Of a DNA stretch of 64,000 nt, positions 9,101 to 18,298 are shown piece after piece. Numbering within the stretch: the stretch's first letter is position 1; the number at the start of each line of letters is the position of its first letter. The stretch is from assembly GCF_028743515.2 (NCBI RefSeq), contig NZ_CP117969.2, forward strand, positions 1,423,001-1,487,000, given 5' to 3'. A program made the position numbers and the translations under genes. The DNA comes from Imtechella halotolerans (lineage in GTDB: Bacteria; Bacteroidota; Bacteroidia; Flavobacteriales; Flavobacteriaceae). Below the pieces are notes generated by a model, which was not told the DNA's origin, did not search any database, and saw nothing but the letters and a program-made list of their open reading frames with translations.

Positions 9101-9742
9101 TTAAGAAGAAAGAAGTCCCTTTTCTAAGGTAAATTTTATTAGTCCTACCACGTTTTTTGATCCTGTCTTAGAAAGTAGGCTTGCTCGGTGAGTTTCCACT
9201 GTATTTATACTAATGCACAATTTTTGGGAAATCTCCGAAGTGGTAAACTCTTCCATTATCAATTTTAACACTTCATTCTCACGCCTTGTAAGTTTAGGCA
9301 CATATTCATTGTTTACTTTACCTTCAACAGGTCCAAAAGTTAAATCCTTATGCAAGTATAACTGCCCATTTACCACCGTATCAAAGGCCGTTATCAATTC
9401 CTCATACCCCACGTTTTTAGGCAAGTATCCTTTTGCTCCATTTTTAATGGCCTCCAATACTAAACTTTGCTGAGTTAAACTCGTTAACATGATACAGCGT
9501 ACCTCCGGATAGTTGATACTTAATTCTTTGCATACTTTTATACCATCCTCTCCATTCAAATGAATATCAAGTAATACTATCTGAACGACATGATCTGCTT
9601 CCAAAAATGAAGACAGTTGTTTGCTATTGGAAAATCCCTTAATAAATAAGTATTTCTCACTTTTCTGCAGCATCGATTCTATAGCTTCAGCTATAAGATT
9701 ATGATCATCTAGTACAGCTATGGTATACTCCTTCTGATTCAT
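9101..9742 (-). CDS. NarL/FixJ-type response regulator
   Basis: A receiver domain covers residues 5-122, with phospho-acceptor Asp59 (LLDIHLNG), switch residue Thr87 and Lys109 (YLPKN). A LuxR-type helix-turn-helix follows at about 149-208 (LTRRENEVLKLI, then SINTVETHRASLLSKTG). Four bases separate it from the upstream histidine kinase gene, so the two form an operon and a cognate pair. The divergent envelope genes at 11747-15960 are candidate targets by position only. Confidence 0.92.
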   Translation of the reverse strand: MNQKEYTIAVLDDHNLIAEAIESMLQKSEKYLFIKGFSNSKQLSSFLEADHVVQIVLLDIHLNGEDGIKVCKELSINYPEVRCIMLTSLTQQSLVLEAIKNGAKGYLPKNVGYEELITAFDTVVNGQLYLHKDLTFGPVEGKVNNEYVPKLTRRENEVLKLIMEEFTTSEISQKLCISINTVETHRASLLSKTGSKNVVGLIKFTLEKGLLSS

Positions 9743-9746
9743 TCAT

Positions 9747-11606
9747 TTACAATTCTAGTTCAATATAAACTGAAGTTCCAAGAGATTCACTTGAATCCAC
9801 CTCCATTTTTCCCCTAACTAACGAAAGTCGAGACTCAATATTGAGGAGCCCTATTCCTTTTTTATCTTTTATATAATTAAATCCTTTTCCATTATCCTCG
9901 ACTGTAATAACTAACGTCTTATTATGCTGGTTAATTTGAACTATTGCCTCTGTGGCCCCTGAATGCTTGATAATATTATTAATCAATTCCTGAATAATTC
10001 TGTACACAGTAAGTTGCAACCCTTGAGGTAGGTCATCACTAAGTTGAATAGCTTGGTAGGTTGCTTTTAATTGCTTACTATCATTTATAGCTGAAACAAA
10101 GTCTTGCAAAGCTATATCCAGGCCTTTATTTAATAAAGATTCAGGAAGTAGATTATGTGAGATTCGACGAGTTTCTTTAGAGGCATTATCTATCAAATCG
10201 ATTAGTTTTTGTCCATTTTCGCTTGCTACATTGGCATAAGATGCACTTGCCAACATTTTTGAAGCGGCCAGCATACTACCAATTCCATCATGGAGCTCTT
10301 TTGAGATGCGTGCCCGTTCCTTTTCTTCTCCAGTCATCAGTGATTTCAAAGCAACATTCTCTTGCTCTTGCTCCAAGGCTTGGATTTTTTGTTTTTGATT
10401 TTTTTGTTGCTGTTTATAAACAATAATGATAAGTAAAGAAACTATAGTGAGCATAATCACCAATAGGACTAACACATTCTTTTGATTTTCCCTTTTAATA
10501 ATCTCAGCTTCTTGCTGGGCTATTTTTAGTTCATTTTCTGCGGTATTGTATTTAACTCGAAGCCCCTTTAAAGATTGATCAATCTCCAAACTATTTAACG
10601 AATCTGTAAATACTTTAAGTTGTTTTAAATAAGTATAAGCCTTATCCATTTGATTAGATGAAGCATAATAGCCATGTAGCAATCCTATGGTTTGAATGGC
10701 TTGCATTTGAAAACCATTTTTCTTAAAAATTTCATAGGCCTTTTCTGCTTCATCTATTGCCCTTAATGGCTGATTCATATGACCATAAATAGTCGATTTC
10801 ACCTGATGAGCAGCAGCTAGCATTCCCGGATGATTTATTACTTGAGCAATGGCATATGCACTATCTATAGATGTAAGAGCTTCATCATACCTATTTAATT
10901 GACCTTTATAATCTGCATCATTTTGATATGCTAAATAAGCTATCTCATTAACCTGCTTATTTTTATAGGCAATTTTTAAAACTTTATCATTGTAATAAAT
11001 GGCGGAATCTATTTCTTCATAAGTACCGTAGGTACGAGACAAATTGGCGTAAATTCCGGCCAAGGCTGCCTCATCATTATTTTTTTCAGGAAAGTCTAAT
11101 GCCATTTTAAAATAGTGTCGAGCTTCCATCATTGAATTACTAAAGAAAGAAACATTCCCTAAAACTTTTAAGGTATGTGATACGCTTTTTTTGTCTCCTA
11201 ATTCCTCGAAAACAGCTAAAGCTTTTTTCAGTTGTTCTATACTTTGTTGAGAATCACCCTGTTTAGATAACGTAATTCCTTTTTCGAGATAACCTGCCCC
11301 CTTAAATGACAAATCTACATCTTGCATTATTAGAGAATCTGATAATTCAAACACTCTATCACCTCGTTCTTGCATACTATAATAAATTACCTCCTGACGT
11401 ATAACTCTATAGTAGGCTTTTTGTAGTTTATGAGTATGAGCCAATTCTTTGGCTTTTGAAAAATATCCAAGCGTTCGAAGGGTGTCTTTAAGACCAATAT
11501 ATCTTGTAGAATCTATATATTGATCTATTTTTTCTTCTATTAAGTTTTGTCCGTTGCATACTCCAAAAACGAACCATATAATTACGTAGATTCTGAATTT
11601 AGTCAC
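9747..11606 (-). CDS. TPR sensor histidine kinase (HisKA_3 type)
   Basis: N-terminal signal segment at 1-19, TPR repeats over about 105-345, a coiled stretch, one membrane helix at about 377-397, a dimerisation/phospho-acceptor domain with His439 in SKELHDGIGSM, and an HATPase domain with QELINNIIKHSG (N box), DNGKGF and GIGLLNIESRL. The 619-residue layout is that of NarX/DesK-like kinases that pair with NarL regulators, and its partner follows 4 bases downstream. The start is most likely a GTG at 11606, 14 bases after a good -7 box. The periplasmic TPRs probably sense a protein or envelope signal. Confidence 0.9.
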   Translation of the reverse strand: MTKFRIYVIIWFVFGVCNGQNLIEEKIDQYIDSTRYIGLKDTLRTLGYFSKAKELAHTHKLQKAYYRVIRQEVIYYSMQERGDRVFELSDSLIMQDVDLSFKGAGYLEKGITLSKQGDSQQSIEQLKKALAVFEELGDKKSVSHTLKVLGNVSFFSNSMMEARHYFKMALDFPEKNNDEAALAGIYANLSRTYGTYEEIDSAIYYNDKVLKIAYKNKQVNEIAYLAYQNDADYKGQLNRYDEALTSIDSAYAIAQVINHPGMLAAAHQVKSTIYGHMNQPLRAIDEAEKAYEIFKKNGFQMQAIQTIGLLHGYYASSNQMDKAYTYLKQLKVFTDSLNSLEIDQSLKGLRVKYNTAENELKIAQQEAEIIKRENQKNVLVLLVIMLTIVSLLIIIVYKQQQKNQKQKIQALEQEQENVALKSLMTGEEKERARISKELHDGIGSMLAASKMLASASYANVASENGQKLIDLIDNASKETRRISHNLLPESLLNKGLDIALQDFVSAINDSKQLKATYQAIQLSDDLPQGLQLTVYRIIQELINNIIKHSGATEAIVQINQHNKTLVITVEDNGKGFNYIKDKKGIGLLNIESRLSLVRGKMEVDSSESLGTSVYIELEL

Positions 11607-11620
11607 GATTCTTTTTCTTA

Positions 11621-11654
11621 CAAATATAAAAAACTAGTGGTTTTCCACTACAAA
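11621..11654 (-). promoter_or_regulatory. Promoter of the histidine kinase/response regulator operon
   Basis: On the minus strand, TTTG (11654-11651), 22 bases of spacer and TATATTTG (11628-11621) match the Bacteroidota promoter. The transcript would start a few bases before the GTG start at 11606. Confidence 0.55.
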
Positions 11655-11698
11655 TTACTTTCATTGTTTTCAATGAACATACTCATATTCAACAACTT

Positions 11699-11706
11699 TA
11701 ATTTTG
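11699..11706 (+). promoter_or_regulatory. Predicted -7 box for the envelope-protein cluster
   Basis: TAATTTTG fits TAnnTTTG and lies about 40 bases before the ATG at 11747, divergent from the kinase promoter. No clear -33 element was found. Confidence 0.4.
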
Positions 11707-11746
11707 ACCTATCAAATTACAACGGACATTATTAAACTATTGAATT

Positions 11747-12610
11747 ATGAAAACCTATCTACTATTTTATGCAATACTTCTTGGGAGCTATCAGAATTCA
11801 GAAGGGCAAATATTAAAAAAATTAGAAAAAAAAGCCAAAGAATCTGTGGAACGTACCCTTGAGAGAAAAACGGAAGAAAAAGTAGCTAATACCACTGAAA
11901 AAGCGATAGATTCTGTTTTCGAGGCTCCAAAAAGGAATTCAAAAAAAAACCACACGAAAAAAGAAATTGCATCCAATGGAATCTTGACACGCAATACTAC
12001 TGTAGAAATTGAAGATCGTTACCTATTTCAATATACAGCTACTATAGAACTTGAAGACTTTACAAACAAAAATTCCAAGACAGTTATCAAACAAGGCTAT
12101 GGTGATCAATCGCTAATAACAACCATGGAGCAAGCCAACAATCCTATAATTATAGACCTGAAAAACCAATCAGCAATTATGCTGAATATCAACAAAGGAA
12201 CTGCCCAAATTATAGCCCTTGACTGGATGAAAAAAATAACTAATAATACATCCTATTCTTCCTCTAAAAAGCAGCAGCTACCTAAGGTTGAAAAAACAGG
12301 AAACTCCATAAGTATAAATGGTAATACCTGTCACGAATATAACATCTATCATGAAGGTGGATTTATAAATGCCTGGTTTGCGCCAAATGTTCCATTCCAC
12401 TACCAAGATTATTTGAGTGGTATGAACAAATTATTTGATCCAAATCAAAACAATAACTCAACAAACCTCCTACCCTCAGAATATGGCTATCTCATGTTGA
12501 TGACCATGTACTCAAAGGAGAAAGAAAAACAATCTTCACTTAAAGTTACTCAAATAGATAATAATGTTAGAATGATATCCATGTCCAATTTTAAAGTGCA
12601 AAAGCTATAA
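11747..12610 (+). CDS. DUF4412-like secreted protein
   Basis: Signal peptide at 1-21 (ending SEGQ), then an amphipathic Lys/Glu-rich helix at about 22-65 (KKLEKKAKESVERTLERKTE). A C-terminal beta-rich domain at about 80-287 resembles DUF4412, with the typical statement of a value held by the cell (QSAIMLNINKGTAQIIALDWM) and a Cys at about residue 195 (GNTCHEYNIYH). Function unknown. It is the first gene of a five-gene same-strand run. Two bases separate it from the next gene, whose N-terminus has a similar helix. Confidence 0.75.
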   Translation: MKTYLLFYAILLGSYQNSEGQILKKLEKKAKESVERTLERKTEEKVANTTEKAIDSVFEAPKRNSKKNHTKKEIASNGILTRNTTVEIEDRYLFQYTATIELEDFTNKNSKTVIKQGYGDQSLITTMEQANNPIIIDLKNQSAIMLNINKGTAQIIALDWMKKITNNTSYSSSKKQQLPKVEKTGNSISINGNTCHEYNIYHEGGFINAWFAPNVPFHYQDYLSGMNKLFDPNQNNNSTNLLPSEYGYLMLMTMYSKEKEKQSSLKVTQIDNNVRMISMSNFKVQKL

Positions 12611-12612
12611 GT

Positions 12613-13236
12613 ATGAAAAACTATTCAATTTTAATTCTAAGTATAGTATTCTTATTTGGCTCTTGTAAGGATATTCAAGAAAAAGCCATTGAGAAAACAG
12701 GCAACACTGTTATTGAAAAAACAATGAAACATATTGGAGGAGCCACAGATAATATTGAAAGAGTAAACAAAAATGATGCACAGGTATCTATAGAATATGA
12801 TGGGAAAAAACTTTTCGTAGGTGATCAATTCAACACCATTGTGAATGTTTCGAAACAAATGATACTTTTTTCTATAGACAGCCAGAAAGATGATGCAAAA
12901 ATCAACATAACCTTTTCAGGTCTAAAGGATATGTTAGAATCAAAACCCATAATTGGAATTCACGAAATAGGAAAATCAAATCCAAAGGAATTAAATGGGA
13001 CTACTATAAATATCCTTTTAGCCAAAGAAAATGATTTCGCATATACTCTTTTCCAAGGAGAAGGCTCTATTATTAGCTTTTCTCAAGAGACAGTATTGAT
13101 TAAATTTTCTGGAAAAGCAGGTTCATTTACACAAGCGAATCAACCTGAAAACTGGAGAAATATTAGTGGAGAAATAAAAATAAAATACCCCATTACCAAT
13201 CTTATTCAAGTAGACAAAAAACACCTTTATTATTAA
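12613..13236 (+). CDS. Hypothetical lipoprotein
   Basis: A 207-residue protein with a lipoprotein signal (SIVFLFGSC, acylated Cys18). A charged helix follows (QEKAIEKTGNTVIEKTMKHI), then a beta-rich domain ending in ISGEIKIKYPI. No family is recognised. The helix resembles that of the preceding protein, which suggests the two could interact or share ancestry. The gene starts 2 bases after the upstream stop codon. Confidence 0.65.
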   Translation: MKNYSILILSIVFLFGSCKDIQEKAIEKTGNTVIEKTMKHIGGATDNIERVNKNDAQVSIEYDGKKLFVGDQFNTIVNVSKQMILFSIDSQKDDAKINITFSGLKDMLESKPIIGIHEIGKSNPKELNGTTINILLAKENDFAYTLFQGEGSIISFSQETVLIKFSGKAGSFTQANQPENWRNISGEIKIKYPITNLIQVDKKHLYY

Positions 13237-13254
13237 CTATTAAAATTACAATCA

Positions 13255-14019
13255 ATGAAAAATTTTGTAAAAGCCCTATTTATCCTATTCTTGACTTTTG
13301 GACATATGAGTTGTTCAAAAAACGATGACGAGCCAAAAAAAGAAACCCTTCAACCAGCTAAGGCTATAATGATGACTTTTTATGAGCCTGATGGAAGTAT
13401 TTCTATCACTTCAGAAATAAACATTACCTATCAAAATGAAAAAATTTCTAAAATGACATTTGATAACAATGGGGAAATAGAAACACGTATTTTCAACTAT
13501 GATCCAAATGGTAAAATTAATAAAGTATCAAGAACTAGTGATGGAGTTGAAAACTCATTAGACATAGTCTACAATGGAAATAATTTTACAATAACCTATA
13601 CCGATACTAATGGTAGCAAAGTGTCAGATTTCATTTTTAACAGTACAACAAATACCTATACAATTCATACGGAAGGTAGTCCATTAAAACCAACCATAGA
13701 ATTCGATGATTTAGGTAATATAACCAAAGTAGACGACACCTCCTTTCTTGTAATAACAAAATCGATAAACTCTGAATTGCCAAGTATTTATAGGGCCCAA
13801 GATAAACTCTTCCCAGTATTTAACCTATTTGGTTCTGGAGAGTTTTTCAGTGGTATCATTTTTGGAAACCATAGCATTGACAAAGTCACTTTTACTACTG
13901 GTACTTCAACACTAAATTTAATTGCCACAAACGTAAAATCAGATATAGGAATTTCAAAGCTTAGCTTGACAAACGAAGCTGATGGAAAACTGTATTTGGA
14001 GGCTTTAATCTCCTACTAA
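13255..14019 (+). CDS. Hypothetical lipoprotein with DUF4595/YD-like strands
   Basis: A 254-residue lipoprotein (LTFGHMSCSKNDDE, acylated Cys20). The mature part carries tandem strand-turn units of the kind seen in YD-repeat and DUF4595 proteins (FDNNGEIETRIFNYDPNGKI, then FDDLGNITKV). The Cys-Ser-Lys-Asn-Asp-Asp start is shared with the next gene, so the pair may be diverged paralogues. Surface or periplasmic location is inferred; function is unknown. Confidence 0.65.
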   Translation: MKNFVKALFILFLTFGHMSCSKNDDEPKKETLQPAKAIMMTFYEPDGSISITSEINITYQNEKISKMTFDNNGEIETRIFNYDPNGKINKVSRTSDGVENSLDIVYNGNNFTITYTDTNGSKVSDFIFNSTTNTYTIHTEGSPLKPTIEFDDLGNITKVDDTSFLVITKSINSELPSIYRAQDKLFPVFNLFGSGEFFSGIIFGNHSIDKVTFTTGTSTLNLIATNVKSDIGISKLSLTNEADGKLYLEALISY

Positions 14020-14075
14020 TTCATCTGGATGACATCTAATTTTCAATTTGTGAAAATCATAAATATTTCATTAGA

Positions 14076-14987
14076 ATGAAAAAATTAATACATTTATTAT
14101 TAGGTTCCATTGTAATTATAGCATGTTCCAAAAATGATGATTCTATAAAAGTAGAAAAGTCATTATCCTCGGTTGAAATGTTATTAAATAATGGGCAACG
14201 TATTTCTGCCAGCTACCATTACAACAATGACATGCAATGGATTGGAGGCAGCAATAGTAATAATGAGGATTATACACTATCGTATCAAAATGGAAAACTG
14301 TATTCATTTGAGTTTAATTCAATTCCTGATCGCAAAACCATATATAGCAGAGATTCCAATGGAAACATATCTGAAATTGTAGAAAGCATTTCAGGTGACA
14401 GGTATAAATTAAACTATATAAACAATAGACTTTCCAGTATTGCAATTGTAAGCCAAAACAATACCCCTATTAATACAACGTCGTTTACCTACAATAGTAA
14501 GGGTCAAATATCAATGGCTATTACTGAAGAAAGTCATGGGATTGATGGTAGGAGATTTGATTATATGTATGACACTAAAGGTCGCCTCAATGAAGCGTGG
14601 GAGTACTACCGAAACAGTAACACGGATCCTTGGTCCTTGGCCTTTAAAAAGCGCTATACGTATATTAGTAAATCAAATCCTTTCTACAAATTATACCAAG
14701 AAAGTTGTTCACAAGATGAGCTTATGATTAGCCGTGTATTCTTTCAAGATGAATACGCTCTGTATTTTGAAAACTTTTCATCCGTTAACCTATTTATGAT
14801 GGCAGAAGACCTACTCTCAACAGTCAAAATCTATGAAGGTACACAGGATACTTCCTTGATAATAGATAACAACTATGAATATGTATATGATGCCGATGGC
14901 TATCCAACACAGGCTGTAAAAACAAGCTACCATCCACAATCAAACATAACCTTAAAAGAAACCTACACATATTATTATGAAGAATAA
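14076..14987 (+). CDS. Hypothetical lipoprotein with YD-type repeats
   Basis: A 303-residue lipoprotein (IVIIACSKNDDS, acylated Cys17). Several repeat units of the form SYQNGKLYSFEF, YSRDSNGNISEIVE, FTYNSKGQISMA, YDTKGRLNEAWEYY and YDADGYPTQAV are spread from residue 60 to the end. They resemble YD/RHS strands but are too few for a full RHS shell. The stop codon overlaps the start of the OmpA-like gene by 11 bases, so the two are coupled. Function unknown. Confidence 0.65.
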   Translation: MKKLIHLLLGSIVIIACSKNDDSIKVEKSLSSVEMLLNNGQRISASYHYNNDMQWIGGSNSNNEDYTLSYQNGKLYSFEFNSIPDRKTIYSRDSNGNISEIVESISGDRYKLNYINNRLSSIAIVSQNNTPINTTSFTYNSKGQISMAITEESHGIDGRRFDYMYDTKGRLNEAWEYYRNSNTDPWSLAFKKRYTYISKSNPFYKLYQESCSQDELMISRVFFQDEYALYFENFSSVNLFMMAEDLLSTVKIYEGTQDTSLIIDNNYEYVYDADGYPTQAVKTSYHPQSNITLKETYTYYYEE

Positions 14988-15960
14988 TGTAATTGTAACC
15001 TTGTTGTTCTGTTTCCATTCGTTTGTAAACGCTCAAGATGTGTCAAATTCAAAAGACCATGAACTTCTTACTCGATACCCTGGTACAGAAATAAAAAACT
15101 ATTACGAACGAGCATACTATGAAACACGGTTTGCTATCTCTCCAGGGAGCTATGAAAAAGGTCCTGAAAAATGGTTAGAGGTTTCAGGAAAACAAACTTC
15201 TTTAGTATATGAAGCTCCCAAAGACAGAAGTACATTAGAAATCATGAAAAATTATGAAGAAACATTCAAACGTCAAAATGCGGAAATCCTTTTTTCATGT
15301 AAAGGAGGGGAATGTGATGGGACTACATCTTGGTATGCAGCAAAGTTTTTCAACACCATTTATAGTGAGAATAACAGACAAAGTAATGGTGAAAATGATC
15401 ATTACTTTGATTTTGGAGCTTATCATGTATCTCAACGATATCTAGTTGCAAAAATTACAACTGCTTCCAAAGTGTATTATATTGAAATCGCAGCTACACC
15501 TACCTATGATGACAAACCCGTAAAGATACTTGTTGAAATTATGGAATCAGACATTTTGCAAACGGGAATGATAGAACTCAATGCCGATATCTTTAAAGAA
15601 ACCTTGGAAAAGGAAGGTAAAATTGCCCTCTACGGAATTTTATTTGATACTGGTAAAACAGACATAAAAAAAGCATCCCTAAAAGAAATTGAATTAGTTA
15701 GTACGTATTTAAAACAACATCCAAAGGCTCATATTTATATAGTTGGACACACGGATGATGTTGGAAATTTTGGTGACAATACCTTACTTTCCGAAGGAAG
15801 AGCTATTAAAGTTACCCAAGCATTAAATCAATTAGGTAATTTCCAAGACCATGTAACTCCAATCGGTGTAGGTCCTGTCTGCCCCGTAGCAACCAATGAG
15901 ACCGAGGAAGGAAGGGCGAAAAATCGAAGAGTCGAAATTGTGTTAAGAAAAAAATTCTAA
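14977..15960 (+). CDS. OmpA-family protein with N-terminal DUF4892-like domain
   Basis: Signal peptide at 1-19 (ending VNAQ). The N-terminal half (about 25-195), beginning DHELLTRYPGTEIKNYYERA, resembles DUF4892. A C-terminal OmpA-like peptidoglycan-binding domain spans about 210-327, with ILFDTGKTDIKKAS, IYIVGHTDDVGN and the closing AKNRRVEIVLRK. It probably sits in the periplasm, tethered to the cell wall. As the last gene of the cluster it is followed by a strong hairpin. Confidence 0.85.
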   Translation: MKNNVIVTLLFCFHSFVNAQDVSNSKDHELLTRYPGTEIKNYYERAYYETRFAISPGSYEKGPEKWLEVSGKQTSLVYEAPKDRSTLEIMKNYEETFKRQNAEILFSCKGGECDGTTSWYAAKFFNTIYSENNRQSNGENDHYFDFGAYHVSQRYLVAKITTASKVYYIEIAATPTYDDKPVKILVEIMESDILQTGMIELNADIFKETLEKEGKIALYGILFDTGKTDIKKASLKEIELVSTYLKQHPKAHIYIVGHTDDVGNFGDNTLLSEGRAIKVTQALNQLGNFQDHVTPIGVGPVCPVATNETEEGRAKNRRVEIVLRKKF

Positions 15961-15985
15961 TAGCCCTTTAAAAGCTCCTCCACTA

Positions 15986-16024
15986 AAATGTCTCCAAATA
16001 GTCACCTTCTTTTTGGAGACATTT
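15986..16024 (+). terminator. Terminator after the OmpA-like gene
   Basis: Thirteen perfect base pairs: AAATGTCTCCAAA (15986-15998) pairs with TTTGGAGACATTT (16012-16024) across a 13-base loop. It ends the 11747-15960 unit. Confidence 0.8.
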
Positions 16025-16143
16025 CTAATTTAAAATTTTAGTCAATTCAACCGCAGTTCTTCGGAATCACCATATTTTTCAACCCAGGAATACTCCCTGA
16101 TTCACATGAAACTTTTGTATTTTAGCAGCAAACTATTTCAAAC

Positions 16144-17772
16144 ATGGACATCAACTTCAATAAGAACGAAGATCACAATAAACTCCTACTTTCTGATGTA
16201 AGGCAACGTTTTGCTAAAATAAAACTAGGCGGCGGTCAAAAGCGTATTGAAAAATTACACGGTGAAGGAAAAATGACTGCTAGAGAACGTATTGATTATC
16301 TGTTGGATGATAAAGCACCTAGAATTGAAATTGGTGGCTTTGCCGGTGAAGGAATGTATCAGGACCATGGAGGATGCCCATCTGCCGGAGTGGTAGTAAA
16401 AATAGGCTATATCAGAGGAAAACAATGTATAGTTGTTGCCAATGACGCTACAGTCAAGGCCGGAGCTTGGTTTCCTATAACTGCTAAAAAAAATCTACGC
16501 GCGCAAGAAATTGCAATGGAGAATAGGCTCCCTATCATTTACCTAGTAGATAGTGCAGGTGTGTACCTTCCCATGCAAGATGAAATATTCCCCGACAAAG
16601 AGCATTTTGGACGCATCTTTAGAAATAATGCCATAATGAGCAGTATGGGAATCACTCAAATTGCAGCGGTAATGGGTAGCTGTGTAGCTGGTGGCGCATA
16701 TCTTCCAATTATGAGCGATGAAGCTTTAATTGTAGATAAGACAGGAAGTATATTCCTTGCAGGAAGTTATCTAGTTAAGGCAGCCATTGGTGAAGAAATA
16801 GACAACGAAACTTTAGGTGGCGCTACTACACATTGTGAAATAAGTGGTGTGACAGACTATAAGGCTAAGAATGATAAAGATGCCTTAGATACCATTAAAA
16901 ACATTGTAGATAAAATCGGAGATTATGAAAAGGCCGGCTACAATCGTACGACTCCATCAAAACCAAAAGAAAACCCGGAAGATATTTTTGGGATCCTACC
17001 TAAATCCAGAAGCGACCAATATGACATGCGTGAAGTTATTCGAAGAATAGTGGACAATTCTGATTTTGAAGAGTACAAAGAAGGATATGGCCAAACTATA
17101 CTTACAGGGTATGCCCGTATTGATGGATGGGCAGTTGGTATTGTAGCAAACCAACGTAAAGTAGTAAAGACAAAAAAAGGTGAAATGCAATTTGGAGGGG
17201 TTATTTACTCCGATAGTGCCGATAAAGCCACCCGATTTATAGCTAATTGCAATCAGAAGAAAATTCCATTAGTTTTTTTACAAGATGTAACTGGTTTTAT
17301 GGTTGGTTCAAAATCTGAACATGGAGGTATTATTAAAGATGGTGCTAAAATGGTTAATGCAGTAAGTAACTCAGTGGTTCCTAAATTTACTATTATAATA
17401 GGCAATAGCTATGGAGCAGGTAACTATGCCATGTGTGGTAAAGCATATGATCCTAGGTTGATAGCAGCATGGCCTAGTGCCGAATTAGCTGTAATGGGAG
17501 GTGCTCAGGCTGCCAAAGTCCTATTACAAATAGAAACCGCTTCTCTTAAAAAAACTGGTGAGTCTCTATCTCCAGAAAAGGAAGCCGAGTTATTTGATAA
17601 AATAAAATCTCGTTATGATGCCCAGGTATCTCCTTATTATGCGGCAGCTAGGCTATGGACAGATGCCATAATAGATCCATTAGAAACCAGAACATGGATT
17701 AGTATGGGAATTGAAGCAGCGAATCATGCTCCAATCGAGAAACAATTCAACTTAGGGGTCATACAAGTATAA
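16144..17772 (+). CDS. Acyl-CoA carboxylase beta subunit, methylcrotonyl-CoA carboxylase type
   Basis: Carboxyltransferase subunit of a biotin-dependent acyl-CoA carboxylase, 542 residues. The opening KMTARERIDYLLDD and the oxyanion regions MGSCVAGGAYLP and GNSYGAGNYAMCG are typical. The stretch DSAGVYLPMQDEIFPDKEHF matches 3-methylcrotonyl-CoA carboxylase beta much better than propionyl-CoA carboxylase beta, so leucine catabolism is the likely role. The biotin-carrying alpha subunit is not in the window. No strong promoter was seen. Confidence 0.9.
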   Translation: MDINFNKNEDHNKLLLSDVRQRFAKIKLGGGQKRIEKLHGEGKMTARERIDYLLDDKAPRIEIGGFAGEGMYQDHGGCPSAGVVVKIGYIRGKQCIVVANDATVKAGAWFPITAKKNLRAQEIAMENRLPIIYLVDSAGVYLPMQDEIFPDKEHFGRIFRNNAIMSSMGITQIAAVMGSCVAGGAYLPIMSDEALIVDKTGSIFLAGSYLVKAAIGEEIDNETLGGATTHCEISGVTDYKAKNDKDALDTIKNIVDKIGDYEKAGYNRTTPSKPKENPEDIFGILPKSRSDQYDMREVIRRIVDNSDFEEYKEGYGQTILTGYARIDGWAVGIVANQRKVVKTKKGEMQFGGVIYSDSADKATRFIANCNQKKIPLVFLQDVTGFMVGSKSEHGGIIKDGAKMVNAVSNSVVPKFTIIIGNSYGAGNYAMCGKAYDPRLIAAWPSAELAVMGGAQAAKVLLQIETASLKKTGESLSPEKEAELFDKIKSRYDAQVSPYYAAARLWTDAIIDPLETRTWISMGIEAANHAPIEKQFNLGVIQV

Positions 17773-17827
17773 CTTTCACAAGTCCTTAAAAATTAGTATC
17801 TTAGAGTATAACAAAAACTAAGGTATT

Positions 17828-18250
17828 ATGGGAATAGTAAAAACTTGGAATAAATGGGCCAATGCGCATACATACTATCCGCTTGACCTCATTCGTATTG
17901 CTTTGGGTGTTTTTCTTTTCTTTAAAGGATTACATTTTATGTCCAATAGTATGATTTTAATTGATCTTATAAGCCCTTTAAGAGGATGGGCAGGATCGAT
18001 GCTTATTATTCATTATGTGGCTCCTGCTCACATCATTGGAGGGATATTAATTGCATTTGGACTTTTAACCCGGTGGTCTGTGATGGCGCAAATGCCTATT
18101 CTCTTAGGAGCAATTTTTATAAATTTCTTTGGAGTATTAAATACTAGCAATCTTATTCTTGCTATTGCAGTATTTATCGGTTGTCTTTTTTTCCTAGTAT
18201 ATGGTAGTGGAAAACATTCAGCGGATTATTATTTCAAGATGCAACAATAA
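17828..18250 (+). CDS. DoxX-family membrane protein
   Basis: A 140-residue integral membrane protein with four hydrophobic helices at about 20-36, 57-78, 85-105 and 109-128. The pattern LDLIRIALGVFLFFKGLHF and the later HIIGGILIAFGLLTRW are characteristic of the DoxX-like superfamily. Precise role unknown; relatives are linked to redox and oxidative-stress functions. It lies 55 bases after the carboxylase gene and ends at a hairpin. Confidence 0.82.
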   Translation: MGIVKTWNKWANAHTYYPLDLIRIALGVFLFFKGLHFMSNSMILIDLISPLRGWAGSMLIIHYVAPAHIIGGILIAFGLLTRWSVMAQMPILLGAIFINFFGVLNTSNLILAIAVFIGCLFFLVYGSGKHSADYYFKMQQ

Positions 18251-18285
18251 AAAAGGCTGTTTCTTTTATAGAGAACAGCCTTTTT
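18250..18285. terminator. Terminator between DoxX and the S9 peptidase
   Basis: AAAAAGGCTGTT (from 18250) pairs with AACAGCCTTTTT (18274-18285). T-tracts on both strands suit the two convergent genes. Confidence 0.8.
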
Positions 18286-18298
18286 ATCGTTATTTATA

